This document shows positions 37,400 to 46,056 of a DNA stretch of 64,000 nt, piece by piece. The stretch's first letter is position 1. Each line of letters opens with the position of its first letter. The stretch is from Acidobacteriota bacterium (GTDB taxonomy: Bacteria > Acidobacteriota > Blastocatellia > RBC074). Under the pieces are notes generated by a model. It was given only the letters and a program-made list of their open reading frames with translations, did no database searches and had not been told where the DNA came from. Made by a program: the position numbers and the translations under genes. Location of the stretch: contig JADJLO010000038.1 of the NCBI GenBank assembly GCA_016710075.1, positions 310,001 to 374,000 of the forward strand, read 5' to 3'.

Positions 37400-38547
37400 C
37401 TTGCGACGATCATGAGCGCGTCGCTCACCGGGCGTTCACCCGTGGCGTCTGAGGGATTATTTACTATTTTATTTCTGATGACCATGGTAGAAGAGCCTCC
37501 GCCGTCGAGATTGAGAGCCTCGACACATCCAAGTTCGGACATCAATCCGGCGAGTTCCTCGATGGTCATCCCGACGCTCTTTTTCGGCTGGCGTCCATCG
37601 ACGACAACCATGACGATCTTTCCGTCAGCGCGGCGGCCGATTGCGGTGCGTGGATGGCGGGCGCGAAAGAAACTTTCGGCGTAAGCTTGTTCTTCGGCCT
37701 GAATCACGGTTTTGTTACCGGCAATAAGCTGCGGGCCGCCGCCCAGGATATAGTCGGGCTTGAAAGCGATCACAGGATCGGCCTTGAGATCAAGTTTGAC
37801 CGCGAGACGGACACCCCGCTTGAGGTTGATCAGTGCCCAATCCCGGGCCTTTCCTCCGGCCGAAACGATAAATCCGTTGTGGGGGATAGGCGAGCTGCCG
37901 GAGCGGTCGGAGATGGATGTCACCTGGCCGTTGACGACAGTTATTTCAACACCATCGGGATCGGTCAAAGTGGTCCGGTGAAATTCCGGAGTGAAAACGA
38001 CGAGGTCTTGCTGATCTTTGGGATCTCTGGGACGGTTGAGGCCATTTATTTCCCGGGATATTTTTCCGTTCACCAGCAGGTGTGCGGCAAGAGAAAAGTG
38101 GGCGAAGCCGAGCGAAATGCCGTTTGGATCATTGCGAACTGCGAGAGATGCGCGGTTTCTGACAGGCTCGCTGAGCACCATCCCGTTTATCGCCAGGACT
38201 CCGACAGGCTCGCCGCGAGCGGGACCCGTTGTCCGGAAATAACCGCCATTGACGGCGGCGATTGCATTATGACGGGCGGCCAGAGAAGTCGTCGTCTCGG
38301 CGCCGGCAACCTCATCCATCGCCTGGCCGAGCTTCAGCCGGACGGCTTCAGGGTCGACGACGAGAAGATTGATGGTCCAGCGATCTCCCGCTGTATCTGA
38401 TGAGAAATCTCCGCGCCTGATCTCGATGTGCTCGACACCCGGCGAAACGTTCTCGGATTTGCGGGATTCAGGAGGCTTCGAGGACTGGGCCGGCACCGGG
38501 ACCAGAAAACAGAATCCAAGAAAAATTGCGGATAAATATCGGATCAT
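37396..38547 (-). CDS. exported phosphodiester glycosidase-like protein (NAGPA domain)
   Basis: 383 residues from the ATG at 38547 (MIRYLSAIFLGFCFLVPVPAQ), which opens a clear signal peptide; an upstream in-frame start would overlap mazG. Contains the PF09992 domain: AIAAVNGGYFRTTG, VVVDGRQPKKSVGMTIEELA and EALNLDGGGSSTMVI. Relatives cleave GlcNAc-phosphodiesters or are spore/cell-wall associated. It lies between mazG (13-bp gap) and the glycosyltransferase (4-bp overlap). Confidence 0.9.
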   Translation of the reverse strand: MIRYLSAIFLGFCFLVPVPAQSSKPPESRKSENVSPGVEHIEIRRGDFSSDTAGDRWTINLLVVDPEAVRLKLGQAMDEVAGAETTTSLAARHNAIAAVNGGYFRTTGPARGEPVGVLAINGMVLSEPVRNRASLAVRNDPNGISLGFAHFSLAAHLLVNGKISREINGLNRPRDPKDQQDLVVFTPEFHRTTLTDPDGVEITVVNGQVTSISDRSGSSPIPHNGFIVSAGGKARDWALINLKRGVRLAVKLDLKADPVIAFKPDYILGGGPQLIAGNKTVIQAEEQAYAESFFRARHPRTAIGRRADGKIVMVVVDGRQPKKSVGMTIEELAGLMSELGCVEALNLDGGGSSTMVIRNKIVNNPSDATGERPVSDALMIVAR

Positions 38548-38560
38548 CGGGTTATCGGGT

Positions 38561-39379
38561 TTACTCCTGCGTTGCTCTTTCAATGCTCTTGGCCTCATCC
38601 CATAAATCATCCATTTCGCTGAGCGAGGTTTGAGCCCAGGCCTTTCCCTGCTCTTCCAGTCGCTTCTCTATGTGAGCGAATCGTCTGCGAAATTTCCGGT
38701 TGGCCGCTCTCAAAGCCGATTCGGGCTCGACGCCATGCCACCTTGCAATATTGGTCAGGACGAAAAGAATGTCTCCCATCTCATCCGCAATCGCCTCCTG
38801 ATCCTGCTCTTCTTTCGAGAGTTCTTCGTGGAGTTCGCCGACCTCCTCTTCCAGTTTGGCGAAGATGTCATCGCCTTTCTTCCAGTCGAACCCGACCCTT
38901 GCCGCCTTGGTCGTCAACTGGAACGCCTCAAGCAGAGCGGGAAGCTTCGTCGAAGTGCCTTCGAGCAACGACTGATTCTTCTTCTCTGCTTTTCCCGCAG
39001 TCTGCCGCTCAACGGCCTTGATCGCTTCCCAGTTGGCCAGCACATCCGCGGTGTTTTCAACTTTTTCCTCGCCGAAAACGTGCGGGTGTCGGCGAACCAT
39101 CTTTTCATGAACCCGGCTGATCGACTCGTGGATATTGAAATGGCCCGTTTCAAAGGCTATCTGACCGTAAAAGACGATCTGAAAAAGCAGATCGCCGAGT
39201 TCGTCTCGAAGTTCGTCCCAGTCGCCGGCTTCAGAGGCTTCAATGACCTCGTATGCCTCCTCGATCAGCATCGGGCCGAGTGTCGCGTAAGACTGCTCCC
39301 TGTCCCAGGGACAACCATCGGGCGCGCGAAGCCTCGCCATTAAATCCACGAGGTCTTGAAAAGTTTTATTTTGTGTCAT
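38561..39379 (-). CDS. mazG: nucleoside triphosphate pyrophosphohydrolase MazG
   Basis: 272 residues, two MazG helical domains. It hydrolyses (d)NTPs to monophosphates, a house-cleaning role. Metal-binding ExxE..D pattern in the first domain: MLIEEAYEVIEASEAGDWDELRDELGDLLFQIV, in sections; second in ELHEELSKEEQDQEAIADEMGDILFVL. LRAPDGCPWDREQSYATL is the family start. First gene of the operon. Confidence 0.95.
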   Translation of the reverse strand: MTQNKTFQDLVDLMARLRAPDGCPWDREQSYATLGPMLIEEAYEVIEASEAGDWDELRDELGDLLFQIVFYGQIAFETGHFNIHESISRVHEKMVRRHPHVFGEEKVENTADVLANWEAIKAVERQTAGKAEKKNQSLLEGTSTKLPALLEAFQLTTKAARVGFDWKKGDDIFAKLEEEVGELHEELSKEEQDQEAIADEMGDILFVLTNIARWHGVEPESALRAANRKFRRRFAHIEKRLEEQGKAWAQTSLSEMDDLWDEAKSIERATQE

Positions 39380-39430
39380 GCGGATATTCGTTTTCGGATA
39401 TGACGGGTGACAAGGAAGTCCCGGTTGCTG

Positions 39431-39459
39431 TTGACCAAATAATGCTGGTGTAATAAAAG
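39431..39459 (+). promoter_or_regulatory. candidate promoter of the selenocysteine tRNA
   Basis: TTGACC (39431-39436), 17-bp spacer, TAAAAG (39454-39459); the expected start of transcription is about 20 bp before the tRNA. Confidence 0.5.
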
Positions 39460-39484
39460 AGTTTCAGAGTGCAATGCCAAATCG

Positions 39485-39584
<100 letters not shown>

Positions 39585-39619
39585 AATTCTTTTTTCTGAA
39601 ATGCTCTCCCCTGCAAAGC

Positions 39620-40300
39620 TCATTTCCGAACATCGGATCTTATTTTTACGGCGCGCTCATCTGATTCCTGATGGTTGTGCAGATCATCCAGAGCATCGTG
39701 CAACGTCTCGTGGAACAGCGGCGGCTCAAGCTCCGGAACCCTTCTGGCGATGACAAATCTTTCAAGCAGATAGAGCATCAATGCCACGACCGCTGCAATC
39801 CCGAAGGCCAGCAGCAGCAGCATCCCGATCCGCCGCACCCGGCCGATGATCACCTCGATCGCTCCGCTGAAAAAATAACCGCACCCGATCAGAACCAGCG
39901 CCCACGCGCCGCAACTGACCAATGTCAGCGGGCCGAACCGGCGAAACCGCATGTGCGCAAAACCCCAGAATACCGCACTCGCCGTTCTCAACCCGTAAAT
40001 ATATTTGACGATGAATATCGAATAATTTCCAAATCGGGCACTGAGTCGCTCAAGTCTCGGCTGCGCATGGCGGTAGAAATGACTGTTCTTGATCCGCCTC
40101 TTACCCGTATATCCAATCAGGTATGAAATCGAATCCCCGACGAACCCGCCGGCCATCCCCGTCAGCAGCGCCTCACTGAAACTGAACAGACCGAAATGCG
40201 CCAGCACTCCCGCAAATAGCAAAGTCAGGTCACCTTCGATCATAACACCGAAGAAAACTGCCCAAAGCCCATATTCTCTGATCAAATTCTCTATGTACAT
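39620..40300 (-). CDS. DedA/SNARE-associated (VTT) membrane protein
   Basis: 226 residues, four to five membrane helices. VTT-family core: MIEGDLTLLFAGVLAHFG, AGGFVGDSISYLIGYTGKR and YIYGLRTASAVFWGFAHMRFRRF with the conserved Gly-x-Arg. DedA proteins act in membrane lipid carrier flipping (undecaprenyl phosphate or phospholipid). The C-terminal 35 residues are hydrophilic and cytosolic. Confidence 0.9.
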   Translation of the reverse strand: MYIENLIREYGLWAVFFGVMIEGDLTLLFAGVLAHFGLFSFSEALLTGMAGGFVGDSISYLIGYTGKRRIKNSHFYRHAQPRLERLSARFGNYSIFIVKYIYGLRTASAVFWGFAHMRFRRFGPLTLVSCGAWALVLIGCGYFFSGAIEVIIGRVRRIGMLLLLAFGIAAVVALMLYLLERFVIARRVPELEPPLFHETLHDALDDLHNHQESDERAVKIRSDVRK

Positions 40301-40595
40301 TGATCAAAGGTCACCTGGTGAATACTTCCGAAGCCGTCATCTGATTATTGCTTCGGCCTATCATTATCCCGCTGCATTATCCCGCTGCATTATCCCGTTG
40401 CCGGACTCCCGGTTCAATTTTCCACCTTGAGCAGCGAACTGCAAATCGGGTAACGATATATATCTTTCGAGCGCCCGTAAAGATACTTGATGCCCCTTGA
40501 CATCGCAAGCTGTCATTAAGCCCCTCTCGATTGCGAAAAGTCACGGGCAATCTAAAGTTTGTACTTTTCACCAAAATAGCCCCGATATTAAAAAA
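40301..40595. other. gene-free stretch upstream of the ROK gene
   Basis: Between divergent genes. It includes a small tandem repeat (CCGCTGCATTAT, three copies near 40370-40400) and otherwise no coding or RNA signal that I can see. Confidence 0.4.
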
Positions 40596-40624
40596 TTGAC
40601 AGGCCGGAGATGCATTGTTATAGT
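40596..40624 (+). promoter_or_regulatory. strong sigma-70 promoter of the ROK gene
   Basis: Near-consensus TTGACA (40596-40601), 17-bp spacer, TATAGT (40619-40624), 35 bp before the start codon. Confidence 0.8.
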
Positions 40625-40659
40625 CCGCAAAGGCAATGGTTTAAAAGAGTTTAAAAGAT

Positions 40660-41643
40660 ATGATACAGACGAATTCTCCCAACGATCCTTCTCAACCGGC
40701 CGCTACACAAGCCTCTCATCTCGGTGTAGATCTTGGAGGCCGCCACATCCGAATAGGGGCAATAGATTCCACCGGCAAATTGCTGACATTTCGTCGCGAG
40801 CCATACCTGCCCGAATCTCTGGAAAATCCCCAGGCTCTGACCGCTCAGATTGTCGCTTCCGTAAAAAAAATAATCGAGGATTACGCGGCTGAGGGCAATA
40901 TCAAATCTGCAGGAATCTCCTTCCCTGGCCTGGTCAATCAGAAAACCCGGCGAGTGGTTGAAATTTCGCGGCTGCCGGATTTTTCGGGAATCGATCTCCA
41001 TTCCGAGCTATCGAAGGCATTCGGGCTTCCGGTGCTTTTCGAGAACAATGCCAATTCGGCTGCCTATGCAGAGCTCATGCATGGAGTAGCGCAGGGTGCC
41101 GGCGACTGGCTCTACCTTTTAATAGGCGCCAACGTCAGCGCGGGTATCGTGCTTGGAGGAAAGCTGCAGCGAGGCAAATCGGGTTATTGCGGGGCAATCG
41201 GGCACATGTCGATCGATCCTGAGCGCTCAGGCGATTCGGTGATGCTGGAAAACATGGTTTCGGCCGAGAACATCGTCCGGCGCACCCGCGACCGCCTGCA
41301 GCGCGACAAGACTTCTTCGCTTTCAAGGCTTGGAGCCATGGGCGGATTCAACTATGACGACATCATCAGCGCCGCTCACAACGAGGATGATCTGGCGAAG
41401 ATGATGCTTCAGCGAACCGGCACATTCATCGCCATGGCGATCTCCGATGTGATCAGCCTGCTCAATCTGGAGATGATCGTGGTTGGAGGAGCGCCCGGAA
41501 GCCGGCAGTTTTTAATCCCGGCCATGGCTGAAGAGGCGAGCAGGAGAACATCTCCAGTCTCTTTCGCCGACTGCCGTATCGTACCTGCGGATCTCGGACA
41601 TGAGGCCGCCGTCATAGGCGTCGCCATGCTCTCGGCCCTCTAG
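40660..41643 (+). CDS. ROK-family sugar kinase/regulator, no zinc motif
   Basis: 327 residues. ATP-binding actin-like fold: GVDLGGRHIRIGAID (phosphate-1), SFPGLVNQKTRRVV, ENNANSAAYAE (catalytic region) and VVGGAPGSRQFL (adenosine). The usual ROK zinc signature CxCGxxGCxE after GxxGH is absent: CGAIGHMSIDPERSGDSVMLENMV has no Cys pair. It could be a diverged glucokinase or a ROK protein with another role. No N-terminal helix-turn-helix is seen. Preceded by a strong promoter. Confidence 0.85.
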   Translation: MIQTNSPNDPSQPAATQASHLGVDLGGRHIRIGAIDSTGKLLTFRREPYLPESLENPQALTAQIVASVKKIIEDYAAEGNIKSAGISFPGLVNQKTRRVVEISRLPDFSGIDLHSELSKAFGLPVLFENNANSAAYAELMHGVAQGAGDWLYLLIGANVSAGIVLGGKLQRGKSGYCGAIGHMSIDPERSGDSVMLENMVSAENIVRRTRDRLQRDKTSSLSRLGAMGGFNYDDIISAAHNEDDLAKMMLQRTGTFIAMAISDVISLLNLEMIVVGGAPGSRQFLIPAMAEEASRRTSPVSFADCRIVPADLGHEAAVIGVAMLSAL

Positions 41644-41651
41644 CTTGCTTA

Positions 41652-42569
41652 TCAGGCCTTCGGATGGGTCTTGTCGTAGACCTCCATCAGCTTGTCCATC
41701 GAGACGTGAGTGTATTGCTGCGTGGTTGAGAGCCTCGCATGACCGAGCAGTTCCTGAATCGTTCGCAGGTCGGCTCCGGCATCGAGCAGGTGAGTCGCAA
41801 AGGAATGCCTCAGCGAGTGCGGGCTGATGTGATGCACGTCCGAGCAGATTTTTGCGTACTTGTCTATCATCCGGCCAACCGAACGCGTCGTGATCCGGGT
41901 CCCCTGGTAATTCATAAAAACGGCCAGCGGATCGGCTTTGCCGGGCTCGGCCTCGAGCAGCAACTCCCCACGCACTCCCAGATAATCCTGAATCGCTTTT
42001 TTAGCATGGATGCCAAAAGGAACTATCCTGACCTTGCGGCCCTTACCTTTTACTCGTACGGTCTGATTGTTGAAATCGATATCGCTCAGATTCAAGCCGA
42101 CCAGCTCGGATACGCGCAACCCGCTTGCAAATAGCAACTCCAGAATAGACCGGTCGCGCACTCCCAGAACCGTGTCGGTCTCCGGCGTTTCGATGAATTT
42201 AACCATCTGTTCGATGGTCAGATGATTCGGAAGCTTGCGCTCCACCCTCGGACTTGAGACCAGCTTGGCCGGGTTGACCTCGAGCACGCCTTCGCGGCAC
42301 AGAAATCTGAAAAAGGTCCTGAGCGCGGCGATCTTTCGATGGATCGAACTCTTCTTCTTCTTCTTCTCATAGAGCACCGACAGGTATTCGCGAACCGTCA
42401 GATGATCGATGTCGCGAATGTTCACCTTGCGCCTGTGCATGTCCTTATCGGCCGGAGCAAGGTGGTCGTAAAATTGCTGCAAATCGCTTTCGTAATTGCG
42501 CAGCGTATGCGCCGATGCGTTCCGCTCGTATTTGAGATGATGAAGAAAATCGTCAAGATATTTTTGCAT
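41652..42569 (-). CDS. xerC: tyrosine recombinase XerC
   Basis: About 305 residues. An N-terminal SAM-like core-binding domain (YERNASAHTLRNYESDL) and a C-terminal catalytic domain with all residues: Arg in SGLRVSEL, Lys in VKGKGRKVR, HxxR in HSLRHSFATHLL, His in LGHARLSTTQ and Tyr in QYTHV. Resolves chromosome dimers with XerD at dif. I choose the ATG at 42569 (MQKYLDDFL), which has a GGAG site upstream. Confidence 0.92.
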   Translation of the reverse strand: MQKYLDDFLHHLKYERNASAHTLRNYESDLQQFYDHLAPADKDMHRRKVNIRDIDHLTVREYLSVLYEKKKKKSSIHRKIAALRTFFRFLCREGVLEVNPAKLVSSPRVERKLPNHLTIEQMVKFIETPETDTVLGVRDRSILELLFASGLRVSELVGLNLSDIDFNNQTVRVKGKGRKVRIVPFGIHAKKAIQDYLGVRGELLLEAEPGKADPLAVFMNYQGTRITTRSVGRMIDKYAKICSDVHHISPHSLRHSFATHLLDAGADLRTIQELLGHARLSTTQQYTHVSMDKLMEVYDKTHPKA

Positions 42570-42591
42570 AGACGACCTCACTCCAGAGAAG

Positions 42592-42622
42592 AAGTTTAAA
42601 GTTTAAGGTCCAAAGTCTAACT
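42592..42622. repeat. AAAGTYY-family units
   Basis: GTTTAAAGTTTAAGG then TCCAAAGTCTAAC, about four heptamers, between xerC and lpxK; no clear opposite arm. Confidence 0.55.
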
Positions 42623-42648
42623 TATTCTGAGCTAAAACGGGACAGTGG

Positions 42649-43597
42649 CTAACGAGCCGGTGCCGCAATTTTCCCCAGCAGCAGTTTTTTGAGCCCTTCG
42701 CCGTCGCTGCAGATAAATTGAAGGCGAGCGGCAAATATTGGAAGCTTGAGTCCGGTGCCGGCGATTTCGGGAAGGTTTGCGACATCTTTTTCCGTTGTGA
42801 TGATTGCAACCGCGCCTGCAGCAGTTGAATCATCGACGATCTTATTGATTTCATCGATGGCATAGCGATGATGATCCTTGAAATCGCGAATGAAGACGAT
42901 CTTCATTCCCAGATTTTCGAGATCGTCGATCAGTCTTTCGGGGCGCGCCTTTTCCGGAAAATCGGTTGATTGTGGATTCAATTGTATTTTTATCGAACAA
43001 CCTGTCGCTTCGAGTCACGATCACGGTGTCGGCCCTTCTCAAGCCATCGAGCGGCTCGCGCAGCCTTCCGAAGGGAATCATTCGCAACTCTTCAAGATTG
43101 TCGCCGGCGTCGATGAGGGCGATGTTGAGATCCCGAGTCAGTCTGAGATGCTGGTATGCGTCATCGAGGATGATTATCGAAATGCCGGCATTCTCTTCGG
43201 CCCAGGTTCCCGCAGCATAGCGGTCACCGTCAACGACGACTGTCGCTTTGGGAGACAAGCGGGCCAGCAGGTATGGTTCATCGCCGGCCTGCTCGGGCGT
43301 GCATAATATTCCGCTGCCATCCGAAACCAGGACTCGTCCACTGCTTTTGCGTTTGTATCCCCGGCTGATGATGGCGACTCTCAGACCTTCCCCTTCGAGC
43401 ATCGAAGTTAGATATGCAACACATGGCGTCTTGCCGGTTCCCCCAACCGTGAGATTGCCGACGCTGATCACAGGGCTTCTCAGTTTGTATGACCTGAAAA
43501 TATTTTTTTCGTAAAGTTTTATCCGGGCGCGCACGGCGAGTTCAAAGAGTCTGGCGGGGAGATAGAGTAAGACGCGCGCAACCTTTGATTTGATCAT
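42649..43597 (-). pseudogene. lpxK: tetraacyldisaccharide 4'-kinase, frameshifted and internally deleted
   Basis: Adds the 4'-phosphate to the lipid A disaccharide. The N-terminal part is normal: ISVGNLTVGGTGKTPCVAYL (P-loop), ISRGYKRKSSG, DDAYQHLRLTRDLNI and PFGRLREPL. The C-terminal part is in another frame: ARPERLIDDLENLGMK, FKDHHRYAIDEI and IITTEKDVANLP. At the junction (about 42940-42980) not only is the frame lost, but roughly 35-45 residues normally found between TRSD and the GIxxPxxF-like segment seem absent. The total is about 310 codons against a usual 325-350. ATGA overlap with waaA upstream. Confidence 0.82.
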
Positions 43598-44931
43598 GAT
43601 TGACCCGGTATCCCGATGAGTTCGGCTACGGCTTCAACAGTTCTGGCCGTGGCTCCGCGATTCTCTTCAACGGCCCTGCGTGCATTCGAACCCAGCCGTT
43701 TGGCTTCTTCATCGTCTGTCAGAATTCTGATCAACTCATCACTCAGCCGTCCGGTTAGTTCTTCGTCATTCCGCCCGTCAAGCTGGATCAATGCACCGCG
43801 ACGCAGGAACTCGTTGGTAATGTCACGAAAGTTTTCCATATGCGGACCGACGATGACGGGTCTGGCAAAGAGCGCCGGCTCGAGAATGTTGTGACCGCCT
43901 CTTGGAATCAGGCTCCCGCCAACGAAAACTGCCGCAGCTGCAGCATAAAGGCTCGCCAGTTCTCCGATCGTATCGAGCAGGATGACATCGGCGCCGCGCG
44001 ACCGGTCATCACCGGAATCACCGTAAGCCGATCGCCTGATGAAGCTCAAATGAGAGCTTTCAAGCAACCGCGCAACCGCATCGAACCTTTCGGGATGACG
44101 AGGAGCAATCAGCAATCTGACCTTATTCAAACCATCGCAGGATCGCAGCCGCCGGAAAGCTTCAAGAACGATCTCCTCTTCTCCGTCACCCGTGCTGCCG
44201 GCGATGATCAGACGACATTCAGTCAGGCCGAACAGCTCATCGAGTCCGGCCGTCTTCGCGTCAGAACTTCCGGCTCCTGCCGCCTCACCGATATCGTATT
44301 TGATATTACCGCTGACAAAGACCCTCTCCGCCGGAGCGCCAAGCGCGCGCGCCCTTTGAGCATCAGCTTCTCCCTGCATTTCGAACCGGCTGACCAGGCG
44401 GTAGAGCCGTGAGGTGAAGAAGCCGAATTTCAGCGAACGCGAAAATGACCGGTCCGAAATCCGGCCGTTCGCCACAATTACAGGGATCTTGCGCTCCCGG
44501 CATTCGCTCAAAAAATTGAGCCAGAGTTCCGATTCCATGAGAATGACGACCTGGGGCTTTATCGAATCGAGCGCCCGGCGAACGCTGAATCTCCAGTCGA
44601 ATGGAAAGTAACAGAACCTCCCGGCCTCCGCGACTCTGGATCTCGCCACAAGCTGGCCTGTCAGTGTGGTCGTCGAGAAGACTATCCGATGTTGTGGAAA
44701 CCGCTCGTGAACCGCCCTGACAAGCGGCAGCGCGGCAAGCGCCTCCCCTACCGAAACCGCATGAATCCAGATCACCGGCCGGTCATCCGGCGCAGAACCG
44801 CCGGGCAGGTTTCCCAGCCGCTCACTGAAATTGCTCAGATATTTACGTTTGACGAATGCCTCAAAGGCAAAGTACGGCAGCATTATGATGAATGCCAGAG
44901 AGAGTAGCAGGCTGTAGGTAAGCTGAAACAT
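43594..44931 (-). CDS. waaA: 3-deoxy-D-manno-octulosonic acid (Kdo) transferase
   Basis: About 445 residues from the ATG at 44931 (MFQLTYSLLLSLAF). Adds Kdo to lipid A on the inner face of the inner membrane. An N-terminal membrane anchor, then WIHAVSVGEALAALPLV, catalytic Glu in that motif, ESELWLNFL, GSTGDGEEEIVLEAF and GGSLIPRGGHNILEPALFARPVI. Followed by lpxK with a 4-bp overlap, making a lipid A operon and showing that the cell has LPS. Confidence 0.94.
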   Translation of the reverse strand: MFQLTYSLLLSLAFIIMLPYFAFEAFVKRKYLSNFSERLGNLPGGSAPDDRPVIWIHAVSVGEALAALPLVRAVHERFPQHRIVFSTTTLTGQLVARSRVAEAGRFCYFPFDWRFSVRRALDSIKPQVVILMESELWLNFLSECRERKIPVIVANGRISDRSFSRSLKFGFFTSRLYRLVSRFEMQGEADAQRARALGAPAERVFVSGNIKYDIGEAAGAGSSDAKTAGLDELFGLTECRLIIAGSTGDGEEEIVLEAFRRLRSCDGLNKVRLLIAPRHPERFDAVARLLESSHLSFIRRSAYGDSGDDRSRGADVILLDTIGELASLYAAAAAVFVGGSLIPRGGHNILEPALFARPVIVGPHMENFRDITNEFLRRGALIQLDGRNDEELTGRLSDELIRILTDDEEAKRLGSNARRAVEENRGATARTVEAVAELIGIPGQS

Positions 44932-44999
44932 TTTGGCCTGTTCACATTGAAAACCGGGGGTCGCAGGAATCCCCACCGCCCCCAATTTCCGGCACTCTA

Positions 45000-45563
45000 C
45001 TACTTCGCGCGCTCGATGTATCGGCCTTCAGTCGTATCGACGCGAATCCTCTCGCCTTCCTTGATGAAGGCCGGAACCTGTATCGTGATCCCGGTTTCGA
45101 GCTTAGCGGATTTACCGACATTGCTCACCGTCGCCCCCTTGATTTCAGGCTCGGTCTCCACAACCTTCATCTCGACAACCAGGGGAATCTCGATACCGAT
45201 CGGGCGCCCCTCATAGTAATCGATCTTCATCTTCATTTCCGGAAGAAGATATCCAACCATATCTCCAAGCTCTTCGGCGCTTAGCCCAACCTGCTCGTAT
45301 GACTCCACATTCATGAAATGGTAAATGTCCCCGTCACTGTAGAGATACGTCACCTCATGCTCGTCGAGAATTACTCGATCGATGTCGTCAGTCGAACGAA
45401 AACGATGCTCCGTGGTCGAGCCGCTCTTCAAATTGCGCAGCTTGGTCTGCACCATTGCCCGCAGGTTGCCCGGCGTATGATGATGAAATTCGACCACCTT
45501 GTGTGGTACGCCGTTGTGAAGGATGACCATCCCTCTTCTGATCTGTGTTGCCTGTATTCCCAT
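45000..45563 (-). CDS. efp: elongation factor P with Asn at the tip position
   Basis: 187 residues from the ATG at 45563 (MGIQATQIRRGMVI) after AAGGAG. Prevents stalling at polyproline. Three-domain EF-P with C-terminal ITIQVPAFIKEGERIRVDT. The tip loop reads HTPGNLRAMVQTKLRNL; where E. coli has Lys34 in PGKGQA there is Asn, so known Lys or Arg modifications (lysyl, rhamnosyl) cannot apply at that place. This subtype occurs in related groups as far as I recall. Confidence 0.94.
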   Translation of the reverse strand: MGIQATQIRRGMVILHNGVPHKVVEFHHHTPGNLRAMVQTKLRNLKSGSTTEHRFRSTDDIDRVILDEHEVTYLYSDGDIYHFMNVESYEQVGLSAEELGDMVGYLLPEMKMKIDYYEGRPIGIEIPLVVEMKVVETEPEIKGATVSNVGKSAKLETGITIQVPAFIKEGERIRVDTTEGRYIERAK

Positions 45564-45580
45564 TGCGATAGTTCTCCTTG

Positions 45581-45596
45581 ATTGACCATGGTCAAT
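45581..45596. promoter_or_regulatory. 16-bp perfect palindrome in the efp leader
   Basis: ATTGACCATGGTCAAT lies between the efp start and its promoter. It could be an operator or a short hairpin; no regulator is known. Confidence 0.45.
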
Positions 45597-45621
45597 AATA
45601 TTGCCGTATCCAAAAGAAAAC

Positions 45622-45650
45622 AGGATAACCAACAGGATTATGCCGGTCAA
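45622..45650 (-). promoter_or_regulatory. candidate sigma-70 promoter of efp
   Basis: On the minus strand TTGACC (45650-45645), 17-bp spacer, TATCCT (45627-45622), about 60 bp before the start codon. Confidence 0.6.
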
Positions 45651-45749
45651 GTTTGCCGGTGAATGAAAGTCGAAAGTTTGTCACTGCTCAGCCACCTGGT
45701 CTTTAGTAATTGAGGATTCGGGTATTTTCAACGAAGTTGAAAAGGGGTA

Positions 45750-45778
45750 TTGACCGGCCACAAGATGTGAGCTAGGAT
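45750..45778 (+). promoter_or_regulatory. sigma-70 promoter of 6S RNA
   Basis: TTGACC (45750-45755), 17-bp spacer, TAGGAT (45773-45778). The predicted start at about 45785 coincides with the closing stem of the 6S-like RNA. Confidence 0.7.
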
Positions 45779-45784
45779 GCGAAT

Positions 45785-45985
45785 CGCTGCGGGACTTCTG
45801 CAAAGTTAGTGACCGGTGGCAATTCAATTTGAGCCAATTCATTTGAATGGGGGCCAATGCAATAACCTGTTGGCAAGCATGCTCGTCATAGTACGAGTCT
45901 TAAAAGCCACGGGGCTCAAGGTCACCCACCTGTCGAAGGCAGGTTCAAATGAAGCCCCGACACGGCCACGCGGAAGTCCCCACGT
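45785..45985 (+). ncRNA. ssrS: 6S RNA
   Basis: About 200 nt. The closing stem pairs GGGACTTC (45791-45798) with GAAGTCCC (45973-45980). The 3' half matches the 6S pattern: GCATGCTCG ... CGAGTCTTAAAAGCC, then GGGGCTCAAGGTCACCC, a hairpin ACCTGTCGAAGGCAGGT and TCAA ... GCCCCGACACGG. The E. coli RNA has the same order (GCAUGCUCG, CGAGAAGCCUUAAAA, CACCUUGAACCAAGGGUUCAAGGG). It would bind RNA polymerase-sigma70 in stationary phase. It lies between efp and ymdB, with its own promoter. Confidence 0.85.
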
Positions 45986-46056
45986 ATCTTGCCCTCGCTG
46001 ATACCGACTTCTCTGCTGTTACTATTTTTTCTCAACCTAGAAAGGCATTCCAATAA

